Below, piece after piece: positions 25,690 to 33,350 of a DNA stretch of 36,078 nucleotides. A program made the translations under genes and the position numbers. The DNA comes from an uncultured Methanobrevibacter sp. (GTDB taxonomy: Archaea > Methanobacteriota > Methanobacteria > Methanobacteriales > Methanobacteriaceae): the NCBI GenBank assembly GCA_905235495.1, contig CAJOMK010000017.1, positions 1-36,078 of the forward strand. Reading direction: 5' to 3'. Below the pieces are notes generated by a model. The model was not told the DNA's origin. It saw only the letters and a list, made by a program, of their open reading frames with translations, and searched no databases. The number at the start of each line of letters is the position of its first letter. Positions within the stretch are counted from its first letter, which is position 1.

Positions 25690-26580
25690 ATGACTAAAAA
25701 AGATTTAAATTGTGGAGGAAGTCATAAAGGTGCAAAATTTGCACACATTACAAAAGTGCATCCATGCTATAATGAAAAATTGCATGATAAGGTTGGAAGA
25801 GTTCACGTACCTATTGCTCCTAAATGTAATATTGGATGTAATTTCTGTATAAGATCAATTAATACTGATGAGGACAGACCGGGTGTTGCAGGTTCAATCA
25901 TGGATGCTGATGCTGCAGTGGAACATGTATTGAATGTAACTAAAGACAGTGCAATCACTGTTGTAGGTGTTGCAGGTCCCGGAGATTCATTAGCTAATGA
26001 AGCTACCTTTGAATTCTTTGAAAAAATCAATGAAGTCAAACCTGATTTAATCAAATGTATGAGTACAAATGGTCTTTTGCTTCCAAAATATGCAGAAAGA
26101 ATTGCAGAACTTGGCGTTAATACCGTTACTGTAACAGTTAATGCAGTGGACCCTGAAATCCTAAAGGACATCAATGGATTCATTGTATATGAAGGAAAGG
26201 TTTACAAAGGACTTGAAGCAGCTGAAATTCTCTCTAGAAACCAACTTGAGGGAATCAAGAAGATTACAGATCTTGGTGTAGTTGTTAAAGTAAACATTGT
26301 TCTTATTCCAGGTTTAAATGATGAGCATATTGTGGAAATTGCTAAAACCGTTGAAGAATGTGATGCAGACTTGGTAAATGTTCTTCCACTTATTCCATTG
26401 AATAAGATGGCTGATTATCCAAGACCTGGATGTGGAGAGATTGAAAAGGCACGTAGTGAAGTTGAAGAGTATCTTCCAGTATTCAGAGCATGTACTCAAT
26501 GTAGAGCAGATGCTTATGGAATTCCTGGTAAGAAACATGAAGACCATCACATAGGAAATGCTCCTCAGTCTCACTACTAA
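25690..26580 (+). CDS. nifB: NifB: radical SAM enzyme making the iron-sulfur-carbide precursor
   Basis: The 296-residue protein is a compact archaeal NifB without the C-terminal NafY/NifX domain. It has the radical SAM motif C46-x3-C50-x2-C53 (CNIGCNFC), the HPCY motif with C26, and C268/C271 in ACTQCRADAYG, the ligands that hold the two substrate clusters. NifB fuses two 4Fe-4S clusters around a SAM-derived carbide into the 8Fe-9S-C 'L-cluster', the precursor of nitrogenase cofactors. No nitrogenase genes are in the window. The position directly after the mmp block, on the same strand, fits a report of L-cluster-type centres in the MCR activation complex. It starts behind TTTGAGGTAATACT. Confidence 0.93.
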   Translation: MTKKDLNCGGSHKGAKFAHITKVHPCYNEKLHDKVGRVHVPIAPKCNIGCNFCIRSINTDEDRPGVAGSIMDADAAVEHVLNVTKDSAITVVGVAGPGDSLANEATFEFFEKINEVKPDLIKCMSTNGLLLPKYAERIAELGVNTVTVTVNAVDPEILKDINGFIVYEGKVYKGLEAAEILSRNQLEGIKKITDLGVVVKVNIVLIPGLNDEHIVEIAKTVEECDADLVNVLPLIPLNKMADYPRPGCGEIEKARSEVEEYLPVFRACTQCRADAYGIPGKKHEDHHIGNAPQSHY

Positions 26581-26745
26581 GTGATTAAATAATTGTTTTT
26601 TTTTTTAATAGGATTTTTTTTCTATCTTACTTTTTTTACTTTTTTTATTTAAATTTTTATGTATAGTTTACTATATGTTAAAATAAGCTTATTCGTTCAT
26701 TTATTTTTTATTTAAGGCTTTAAAAATTCTTTATTTTCCAAAATA

Positions 26746-26767
26746 TTTATATACTACTTTTTATATA
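26746..26767 (+). promoter_or_regulatory. TATA box in the gene-free region after nifB
   Basis: TTTATATA at 26746-26753 (within AAAATATTTATATACTA) is a near-ideal archaeal TATA box. A second, TTTTATATA, follows at about 26758, and a third TTTTATATAA at 26823-26832. Nothing called as a normal gene follows for 470 bp, so a non-coding or leader transcript from about 26772 is suggested. Confidence 0.5.
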
Positions 26768-26771
26768 TCAC

Positions 26772-27030
26772 TAATCACAAGGTAACTTGTAAATTCTGTT
26801 GTGAGTATATAGTTAAAACAAGATTTTATATAAATCAACAAAATGTTGGATATGTGGTCATTAGAGAGAGGTGATCACATTTGCAGCATTTTTTCTTTTT
26901 TTTTTAAGTTGCTTCATTCGAGATTCTTCTAATGGGGGTGATTAAATATCCTTGTTAGAAGAAGGAGATTTATATGTTTTTATAGGAACCCTCCTTATTT
27001 TAATCGGATTATTTTTTAAAATCCTTTAGG
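26772..27030 (+). ncRNA. Candidate structured transcript or small-ORF leader
   Basis: Several stems follow each other. TCACAA (26775-26780) pairs with TTGTGA (26799-26804) and encloses ACAAG-GTAA-CTTGT, a stem with a GNRA loop that competes in part. CAACA-AAA-TGTTG lies near 26836-26848. GTGGTCA (26854-26860) pairs with TGATCAC (26872-26878) around AGAGAGAGG. TTCTTCTAA (26925-26933) pairs perfectly with TTAGAAGAA (26955-26963). The last two stems hide excellent ribosome sites (AGAGAGGTGAT and GGGGGTGAT). This could be a structured small RNA, or a regulated leader for two tiny membrane peptides. It matches no RNA family I can name. Confidence 0.4.
26871..27029 (+). other. Two tiny in-line membrane-peptide frames (possibly one broken gene)
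   Basis: A frame from GTG 26871 encodes 24 residues (VITFAAFFLFFLSCFIRDSS, then NGGD) and stops at TAA 26943-26945. The same frame continues after the stop: ISLLEEGDLYVFIG, then TLLILIGLFFKIL, ending at TAG 27027-27029, with TTG 26952 as a possible start. Each piece is one hydrophobic helix, and each has a strong ribosome site nearby. If the single TAA were sense, the whole would be a two-helix protein of 52 residues. It could be a decayed small gene, two micropeptides, or chance. No standard start codon sits at the ideal spacing (ATT and ATA occupy those places). Confidence 0.3.
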
Positions 27031-27243
27031 AGTTAATTTGTAATGGGTTGAAGTTTTTATTAGCTTCTTCGTATGCTCTTTATTAATTTTCTTAATCTGA
27101 TTACCTAGAAGGTGTTCTCAAATTCTCTTTGAACAATTTTCATAATAACCTATTTATTTAAAAAAGACCAATATTTTATTGTATTTTAACAATTTTTTTA
27201 TTAATCAATTATTTTTATTATTAATTATTTTTCATGTGATATT

Positions 27244-28203
27244 ATGAGAACTTTAGAATGGGGAGACAATAAATTAAAGCTTATAGATCAAACCAAATTG
27301 CCAGATGAATTGACTTATGTCTATTGCAGTACTTATCAAGAAGTTATAGATGCAATCAAGACCATGGTTGTTCGTGGAGCTCCTGCAATAGGTGTTTCAG
27401 CTGCTTTTGGTATGGCGCTTGCACAAATAGCTGGAGAAGATATGGAAAAGGTCGCTGTAGAGATGAAAAATGCAAGGCCAACTGCAGTTAATCTAATGTG
27501 GGCAGTAGATAGGGTCATGAAAGCTGACAATCTGCTTGATGAAGCAATGGTAATGGCTAGTGAAGACATCAACACAAATCTTGCCATTGGTGAATATGGT
27601 GCAGAGCTTATTGATGATGGAGATACAGTATTAACCCATTGTAATGCTGGTGCACTTGCTTGTGTTGACTATGGTACTGCACTTGGTGTTTTCCGTTCAG
27701 CATTCAATCAAGGAAAGGACATTCAAGTCATCTGTGATGAAACCCGTCCAAGAGGACAAGGTGCAAGCTTAAGTGTATGGGAAATGCAACAGGAAGGAAT
27801 TCCTGTAAAGTTGATTCCAGATGTGGCAAGCGGATATCTTATGTCAATAGGAAAAATTGATAAGGTTGTAATTGGTGCAGATAGGGTTGCTTATGATGGT
27901 ATTGCAAATAAGATAGGTTCATTTATGGTAGCTCTTGCTGCTAAAAGATTTGACATTCCATTTTATATTGCAGCTCCATTCAGTACCTTTGATAAGGAGA
28001 TTTCCATCTTTGATACAGTTATTGAAGAACGTGATCCTAACGAAGTAATCTATTATGGTGGTGCAAGAATCTGTCCTGAAGGAACTGAAGTGATTAACCC
28101 TGCTTTTGATATAGTTCCTAAAGACTTGATTACAGGTATCATTACAGAAAAAGGAGTAATTGATTTAAACAATTTAGAAAAAGATTTTAAAGATCTTTTT
28201 TAA
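27244..28203 (+). CDS. mtnA: S-methyl-5-thioribose-1-phosphate isomerase family enzyme
   Basis: The 319-residue protein is an eIF2B-related aldose-ketose isomerase. It turns methylthioribose 1-phosphate, or in methanogens also 5-deoxyribose 1-phosphate, into the ribulose form, recycling by-products of SAM use. Signatures are VVRGAPAIGVSAAFGMALAQ, LTHCNAG with catalytic C133, ETRPRGQGASLS, and IGADRVAYDG with the acid D213. The related ribose-1,5-bisphosphate isomerase is the main alternative, but the VRGAPAIG and GADRV patterns favour MtnA. The start follows CATGTGATATT. It may handle 5'-deoxyadenosine from radical SAM enzymes such as the NifB encoded just upstream, though that link is inference. 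Tandem hairpins follow. Confidence 0.9.
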   Translation: MRTLEWGDNKLKLIDQTKLPDELTYVYCSTYQEVIDAIKTMVVRGAPAIGVSAAFGMALAQIAGEDMEKVAVEMKNARPTAVNLMWAVDRVMKADNLLDEAMVMASEDINTNLAIGEYGAELIDDGDTVLTHCNAGALACVDYGTALGVFRSAFNQGKDIQVICDETRPRGQGASLSVWEMQQEGIPVKLIPDVASGYLMSIGKIDKVVIGADRVAYDGIANKIGSFMVALAAKRFDIPFYIAAPFSTFDKEISIFDTVIEERDPNEVIYYGGARICPEGTEVINPAFDIVPKDLITGIITEKGVIDLNNLEKDFKDLF

Positions 28204-28226
28204 ATCATTTCTTTTTTTATTTTAAT

Positions 28227-28297
28227 AGATATTTTTATTTTAAATATCTGCTCTTATTTTAAATATCCATTTTTAATTTTAATGGATATTTTTTTTT
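28227..28297 (+). terminator. Tandem terminator hairpins after mtnA
   Basis: AGATATTT (28227-28234) pairs with AAATATCT (28242-28249). Then AAATATCCATT (28261-28271) pairs perfectly with AATGGATATTT (28281-28291), followed by a T-run. They separate mtnA from the convergent trm5. Confidence 0.75.
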
Positions 28298-28358
28298 AAA
28301 AAAAAATTAGTTTTTTTTTTAATTTTTTTATCTATTTCAATTTAATTTTTAGCTATTT

Positions 28359-29456
28359 TTATTTCTTTTCAGTTACTTTACAATCAATAGCTACATGCCA
28401 TATTCCAGGACTTGAAGATTTAACTTTACGTGTATTAAGTATCTCAACATCCTTATTTTGCTTTTCACAAGCTATTTGTGCTATTTCTATTCCTTGTGAA
28501 AATCCATCTGAAAATTCGTAGTAATGAATAACTCCACCATCTTTGCATAATGAAACAGCTAAATCAAGGAATTCAGGTGCTAATCCTGGAAGATTCATAA
28601 TAAGCCTATCGAATTTTTTATTCTTCAATTCATTTAATGCAACTTCATTTGTATCCCCGCAAATTGCAGTGATGTGAGCAGCGGGAGCCAACTTATTTAA
28701 CTTGATATTCTCATTTAAGTACTTAATCGCATATTCGTTAATGTCTACAGCAGTTATGTTCACATTCTTTTCATGAGAGATTACAATTGGGAATGGGCCG
28801 ATTCCTGCAAACATGTCAAGAATCTCTTCTCCATCTTCACATGCTTCCTGTACCCTTTTCCTTTCAGTTGCAAGTCTTGGTGAGAAATAAACCTTTTTAA
28901 CATCTAACTTTAATCTTGTACCATGTTCCTTATGGATTGTGATTGGATTGTCTTCTCCAGCGATAAGTTCAAGTTCTCTGACTCTTGTAACGCCCTTAAC
29001 TGCACTTTTTTTCATATAAACAGTTTTTCGTTTGGTAAATTGGATGGTTGCTTCACCAATTTCCTTTTTATGTGCTTCAAGATCTTCAGGAATCTCTACA
29101 ATGACAACATCACCAATAATGTCAAAGGATTTCTTCAATTCTTCAATTTCCTCTTCAGTTAATTTGTCTTTTAGAAGTTCAGTAATGCTTCTTGGAAATC
29201 TTTTTACAGTTTCAAGGTCTTCATCTTGGTTTAAATCGATTATTTCAATTGTATAATCGTCATTTATCTTAATGATTTCTTCTCTGCACTCTTTAATTAC
29301 TTTTGAAAGTGTTTCATCTTCTGTTCCTTCTTTAATTGGAATATGTCCGAAACCATTTTCGACTTTTATCTTATAGTCGAAGTCAATAATCTTATGATTT
29401 AGTACAATTTGTCTTGTTGCCTCTATATTCTGTACTGGAATTTTTATGGTTAACAT
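28359..29456 (-). CDS. trm5: tRNA (guanine-37 N1)-methyltransferase Trm5
   Basis: The 365-residue class I methyltransferase places the m1G37 mark next to the anticodon, which prevents frameshifting. The SAM site EEILDMFAGIGPFPI is near residue 214, followed by ITAVDINEYAIKYLNENIKLN and the catalytic NLPG (IMNLPGLAPEF). The N-terminal part holds the D1/D2 tRNA-binding region, with RFPRSITELLKDKLTEEE and TVYMKKSAVKGVTRVRELEL, typical of the archaeal form. The start ATG 29456 lies after AAAGATACT. It is an essential single-copy gene and is intact. It is convergent with mtnA. Confidence 0.94.
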   Translation of the reverse strand: MLTIKIPVQNIEATRQIVLNHKIIDFDYKIKVENGFGHIPIKEGTEDETLSKVIKECREEIIKINDDYTIEIIDLNQDEDLETVKRFPRSITELLKDKLTEEEIEELKKSFDIIGDVVIVEIPEDLEAHKKEIGEATIQFTKRKTVYMKKSAVKGVTRVRELELIAGEDNPITIHKEHGTRLKLDVKKVYFSPRLATERKRVQEACEDGEEILDMFAGIGPFPIVISHEKNVNITAVDINEYAIKYLNENIKLNKLAPAAHITAICGDTNEVALNELKNKKFDRLIMNLPGLAPEFLDLAVSLCKDGGVIHYYEFSDGFSQGIEIAQIACEKQNKDVEILNTRKVKSSSPGIWHVAIDCKVTEKK

Positions 29457-29687
29457 AGTATCTTTAATTAAATTGATTTAGTGATTGATAATTTTACTAT
29501 ATACTTTATAGGATTATGTTTTTATCAATCGTTATTTCATTTAAATCCATAGTTTTTTCTTATCTGATTTTTGTTATATTGTATTGTCTTATCTTTTGAA
29601 TAAATATTTAATTTTTATTGCTTTTAATATTATCTTATCTTTAAAATCATTTTTTAAAAATCATATATATTATTCTTCAACATTAAA

Positions 29688-29736
29688 TTTATATATAAAA
29701 TTTTAGATTATATAGTATATTAACTTTGTTAACAAA
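29688..29736 (+). promoter_or_regulatory. Promoter and palindromic operator before the RHH-like gene
   Basis: TTTATATATAAAA (29688-29700) is a strong TATA box that predicts a start near 29718. TTTGTTAACAAA (29725-29736), a perfect 12-bp palindrome, lies just downstream, where a bound repressor would block transcription. The gene's ribosome site AGGTGATGATT follows. The rest of 29457-29772 is AT-rich with nothing else seen. Confidence 0.5.
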
Positions 29737-29772
29737 TATTTTTTTGATTTCATTATTGATTAGGTGATGATT

Positions 29773-30120
29773 ATGGGTTGTTTTAATGAAACAACTAGTG
29801 TGAAGATAAATAAGGAGAAAAAGGACCTGGCTAAATCAAAGGGATTGAAATTGCAGGATTTGTTGGATCATGCCCTTGATGAGGCTTTGGGATTTAGTTA
29901 TTATCCTATGAGTGATTTACGACTAATGGAAATAGATAATGAAATCGAATCATTGAAGATTCAAAAGGAAAAGGCAATGAAGGATTGTCAGAAGAAGATT
30001 GATATTCTTATCAGTGGTTTGATTGAATTTAAAGAGGAAGAAGCTGCTCAATACGATAGAAAAATTAGGCAGTTGGAATTGGAAAAGGAATATAATAAGC
30101 AAATGTTGTATAAGGACTAA
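29773..30120 (+). CDS. Small protein: possible ribbon-helix-helix head with coiled-coil tail
   Basis: I start at ATG 29773, behind AGGTGATGATT. Upstream in-frame starts lie inside that site. The 115-residue product begins with a short strand TTSVKINKEKK followed by two helices (LAKSKGLKLQDLLDHALDEAL), which resembles the ribbon-helix-helix DNA-binding fold of CopG/Arc repressors. From about residue 52 it is one long charged helix (IDNEIESLKIQKEKAMKDC, then EEAAQYDRKIRQLELEKEYN), likely a coiled coil. A repressor that binds the palindrome in its own promoter is plausible. The family is not identified, and it could instead be a scaffold or antitoxin-like protein without a partner. Confidence 0.6.
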   Translation: MGCFNETTSVKINKEKKDLAKSKGLKLQDLLDHALDEALGFSYYPMSDLRLMEIDNEIESLKIQKEKAMKDCQKKIDILISGLIEFKEEEAAQYDRKIRQLELEKEYNKQMLYKD

Positions 30121-30121
30121 G

Positions 30122-30165
30122 AATTTTTAATTGATTATTTGAATTTTTGATTGATTATTTGAATT
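30122..30165. repeat. 20-bp direct repeat before the reductase gene
   Basis: TTGATTATTTGAATT occurs at 30131-30145 and 30151-30165, a period of 20 bp, with flanking GAATTTTT also repeated. It lies about 60-90 bp before the broken aldo/keto reductase and may be part of its control region. Confidence 0.5.
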
Positions 30166-30219
30166 ATTAAGAGATAATATAAATTATAAAAATTTATTGA
30201 GGTATTAAGGAGATTAAAT

Positions 30220-31366
30220 ATGAAAAATATGGGATTTGGAATGATGAGATTGCCGCAGCTTGATGAAAACGATTATTCAAGTGTGGATTTTAAACAGGTA
30301 AAAAAGATGGTTGACGTTTATATGGAAAATGGATTCAATTACTTTGATACAGCTTATCCATATCATGATGGAGTTAGTGAAGTTGCACTTAGGAAAGCTG
30401 TTGTAGAACGTTATCCAAGAGAATCATTTGTAATTGCAGATAAAATGCCAACTTTTATCATCACTGAAGAATCACAAGTGGAACCAATATTAACAATTGG
30501 AACGTTGTGGTGTAGATTACTTTGATTATTATATGATACATAATGTAAGCAGTTTCTCACAAGCGGGATGGAAATATGTAGACACCTTCGGCTTCTGTAA
30601 AAAGATGAAAGAGGAAGGCAAAATCAAAAAGTTAGGTCTTTCCACTCATGCAAATGCAGAATTCTTGGATAATATATTGAATGAACATCCTGAAATGGAA
30701 TTCGTGCAATTGCAGATTAACTATTTGGATTGGGAAAATGATGGTGTGGAATCAAGAAAATGTGTGGAAGTTGCTCACAAATATGATTTGCCAATCAGTG
30801 TTATGGAACCATTGAAAGGAGGATTTTTAGCTGATCTTCCTGAAGAAGCAGAGAAAAAATTGAAAGAGTATAATCCGGATGAATCTCCAGTTTCATGGGC
30901 ATTACGTTATGTTGCAGGAATCGATGGAGTGTTCATGGTGTTGTCTGGTGCAAGCAGCCTTGAGCAAATGGAAGAGAACATTGGTTTCATGGATGATTAT
31001 AAGCCACTTAATGATGAAGAGCATAAGATCATTGAAGATGTAACTGAAATCATCAACATCAATATTGCAATTCCTTGCACTAAATGTAATTACTGCATTA
31101 GTTCCTGTCCATCAAACATCAGGATTCCTAAATTGTTTGACTTGTATAACAATGAGAAGATTCAAGGTTTGAAGGTTGGTGAATTCACTGCAGTTGGAAA
31201 TGCATATAGAAATTATTCCTGTTTAGATGGTGTGGGAATCGCTTCTGACTGTACTGGCTGTGAATCATGCATGAAGGATTGTCCTCAACAGCTTGACATT
31301 GCAAACTTGATGCCGGAAGTTGCTAAAACCTTTGAAACAGAAGTATATGGATTTACTAAAGATTAA
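30220..31366 (+). pseudogene. Aldo/keto reductase with ferredoxin domain, broken by a small deletion
   Basis: ATG 30220 follows AAGGAGATTAAAT. The first frame (NMGFGMMRLPQLDEND, then NYFDTAYPYHDG with the catalytic Tyr region) runs to about 30490. The protein continues one base out of frame as QLERCGVDYFDYYMIHN and ends at 31366. At the join the sequence lacks a few bases compared with what the family needs, so a deletion of two or five bases is more likely than a homopolymer error. The C-terminus holds two iron-sulfur motifs (CTKCNYCISSCPSNI and CTGCESCMKDCP), the mark of ferredoxin-type aldo/keto reductases of anaerobes. The joined length of about 380 residues is normal. Otherwise the gene is well preserved, so the break may be recent. 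Confidence 0.85.
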
Positions 31367-31523
31367 TTAGTTAATTCATTTTTTTATTAAATTTATTCTT
31401 TAGTTTTAATTTAATTCTTTAATTTAATTCTTCAGATTTAATTATTTAGTTTAAAATTTTATTTTAATTTTTATTTTCTAATTTCTTTTTATTTTAAAAT
31501 ATTTTTTATGAATCGGAGTTTTT

Positions 31524-33008
31524 ATGAATGTTTTTAGAAGTTTTGCATATATTTTAAGTGATAGTGTAGTTCATGAAAAAGGTTATTTCTTTACAAATAA
31601 ACTTTTATGGGCATTATTCATTCCACTTTTAATTGAACAGGCATTGGAATTTTTTGTAGGTCTTGCTGACTCAACGATGGTTGCATCTCTTGGGGAAGTT
31701 GCAATTTCAGGTGTTTCATTAGTTGATTTTTTTAGTTCAGCTACTTATCTTCAGCTTTTCTGCACTTGCCACTGGAGGTGCTGTAATTGCAGGATAATGT
31801 ATTAGTGTCAATGACATTCGTGTTGGTGAAAAGGCCACTGGAGGTGCTGTAATTGCAGGATAATACTTGGGAAATGGAGAACCTGATAAGGCTTGTGATG
31901 CCTCTAATCAATTGGTGTGGTTTACAACCATATTGGCAATCATAATGACTGTGCTTGTCTTATTTGCAAAATCTTTTTTAATCAATACCCTATTTGGCCA
32001 AATAGATCAGGATGTCTTTGACACTGCAAATATCTATTTAAGTTATATGGCTATTTCTATTCTATTTATAGCTATTTTTAACTGTGGTGCAGCAATTTTT
32101 AGAACATTGGGGAAATCCATTTTGCCTATGTAGATAATGTTCGTTTGTGATATTCTGAATATTATTGGAAATCGTTTTGCTTTTTCTGATTTGGATTTGG
32201 AGTGGAAGGTGTAGTAATTCCAACAGTATTGGCAAGGGCTCTCGCAGCATTTATAATATTATATTATATGCTTCAAGAAAAGATATAAAATACCTATTAA
32301 AAGGACCTTAAAACATAGCTTTGATAAATCCTTGCTTAAGAAAGTATTGGATGTAGTTATTCCATATGGTATTGAAAATGGCCTTTTCCAATTAGGTAGG
32401 GTTTTGATTTTAAGTTTGGTTTCCACATTCGGTACAATGGCTATTGCTGCAAATTCGGTAGGTTATGCAATTGGAATATTTTCAGTCTTACCTGGTTTTG
32501 CAATAAATCTTGGTTTCACTGCGGTTATTTCACATTGTGTTGGAAACAATGATTATGAGCAGGCTAAATTCTATAATAAAAAGATATTGCTAAATGTTTT
32601 CCTTGCTCATCTGATTGTTAACTTAATCATATTTGCCTTGTTACCATATATTTTGCGGATATATGATCTCTCTCCAGCAACTGCTGCCATGACATCTGAA
32701 ATGGTTATTTGGCATGGCATTTTTGCAATATTGATTTGGCCGATTGCATTTACTTTACCTACCCTGTTCAGAAGTGCCGGTGATGCAAGATGGCCTATGG
32801 TAGTTAGCTTATCCGTGATGTTCATTTGCAGATCGGATCGGCCTATGTGATTGCAGACTTCATGGGATTAGGTGTATTCGGAACATGGATTGCAATGTTT
32901 ATAGATTGGTATGTGAGAGCAGGGTTCTATATCTACAGATATTTCAGTGGCAAATGGATGGAATATAGGGCTGTAGGGGAAAGTTCTTCACTTGGAAATC
33001 AACGCTAA
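31524..33008 (+). pseudogene. MATE-family multidrug/sodium exporter, heavily decayed
   Basis: The N-terminus (KLLWALFIPLLIEQALEFFV, then GLADSTMVASLGEVAISGVS) is classic MATE, and fragments cover the whole length of about 460 residues. Lesions are: a +1 shift in a run of seven T near 31727; stops TAA at 31795 and 31861 where the family has Gln (AGQYLG); an in-frame 66-bp duplication at 31768-31864; TAG at 32131 after GKSILPM; a shift near 32165; another near 32285; and a missing base near 32831 that splits RIGSAYVIADF. These include base substitutions as well as indels, so sequencing error alone is unlikely. The function lost would be export of cationic drugs coupled to sodium or protons. Confidence 0.88.
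31768..31864 (+). repeat. 31-bp direct repeat, 66 bp apart, inside the MATE pseudogene
   Basis: GCCACTGGAGGTGCTGTAAT and the 11 bases after it occur at 31768-31798 and again at 31834-31864, offset by 66 bp (22 codons, in frame). The 35 bases between encode ISVNDIRVGEK, which resembles the segment that follows AGQY in other MATE proteins. The duplication may therefore come from recombination with a paralog. Confidence 0.85.
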
Positions 33009-33064
33009 ATGGCTACTTATATTGAGTATTACTTTATTTGAAAATAGTATTATTATTGATTAAC

Positions 33065-33221
33065 TTTAAATATAAGTATATCTAAAATATTATTAGCTGT
33101 TATTAAAACAGCTACGCTTTTTTTTTAAAATAAAGTGGTGATGTATGGTGTAAAAAGGGTTGCTTTTTAACAATTTAGAGCAGGTTTATGGTGGGCCTGT
33201 GTTTTAAAGCGCCCTTTTTTT
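33065..33221 (+). ncRNA. Candidate small structured RNA between MATE pseudogene and dph5
   Basis: A TATA box TTTAAATATA (33065-33074) predicts a start near 33094-33098. There TAGCTGT (33094-33100) pairs with ACAGCTA (33108-33114), followed by nine T. A second, larger hairpin has AAAAAGGG (33152-33159) paired with CCCTTTTT (33212-33219), GCTTT (33162-33166) with AAAGC (33206-33210), AACA with TGTT, and CAGG (33181-33184) with CCTG (33196-33199), again ending in T7. The GC content is well above the surrounding sequence. It may be a small RNA of about 125 bases, or two consecutive terminators. No open frame or known RNA family fits. Confidence 0.45.
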
Positions 33222-33350
33222 ATTAATCTATTTTTACTTATTCTAATTAATTTATATTAATTTATCTTATTTTATCTTAGGTTAATTTAAAATTCAAAAG
33301 TTTATAATTTATTATTTATAATTCAGATTATATTTTCAAGAGATGGGATT

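Noticed and set aside
32131..32133. TAG in the MATE gene as a pyrrolysine codon
   Set aside because: The same gene has TAA stops, frameshifts and a duplication, and TAG ends normal genes in the window (for example carA), so decay explains it better.
33134..33160. GGTGATG followed by GGTGT, considered as a fluoride riboswitch
   Set aside because: The pairing partners and the conserved CTGATG...CTAC part of that riboswitch are missing, and no fluoride-exporter gene follows.
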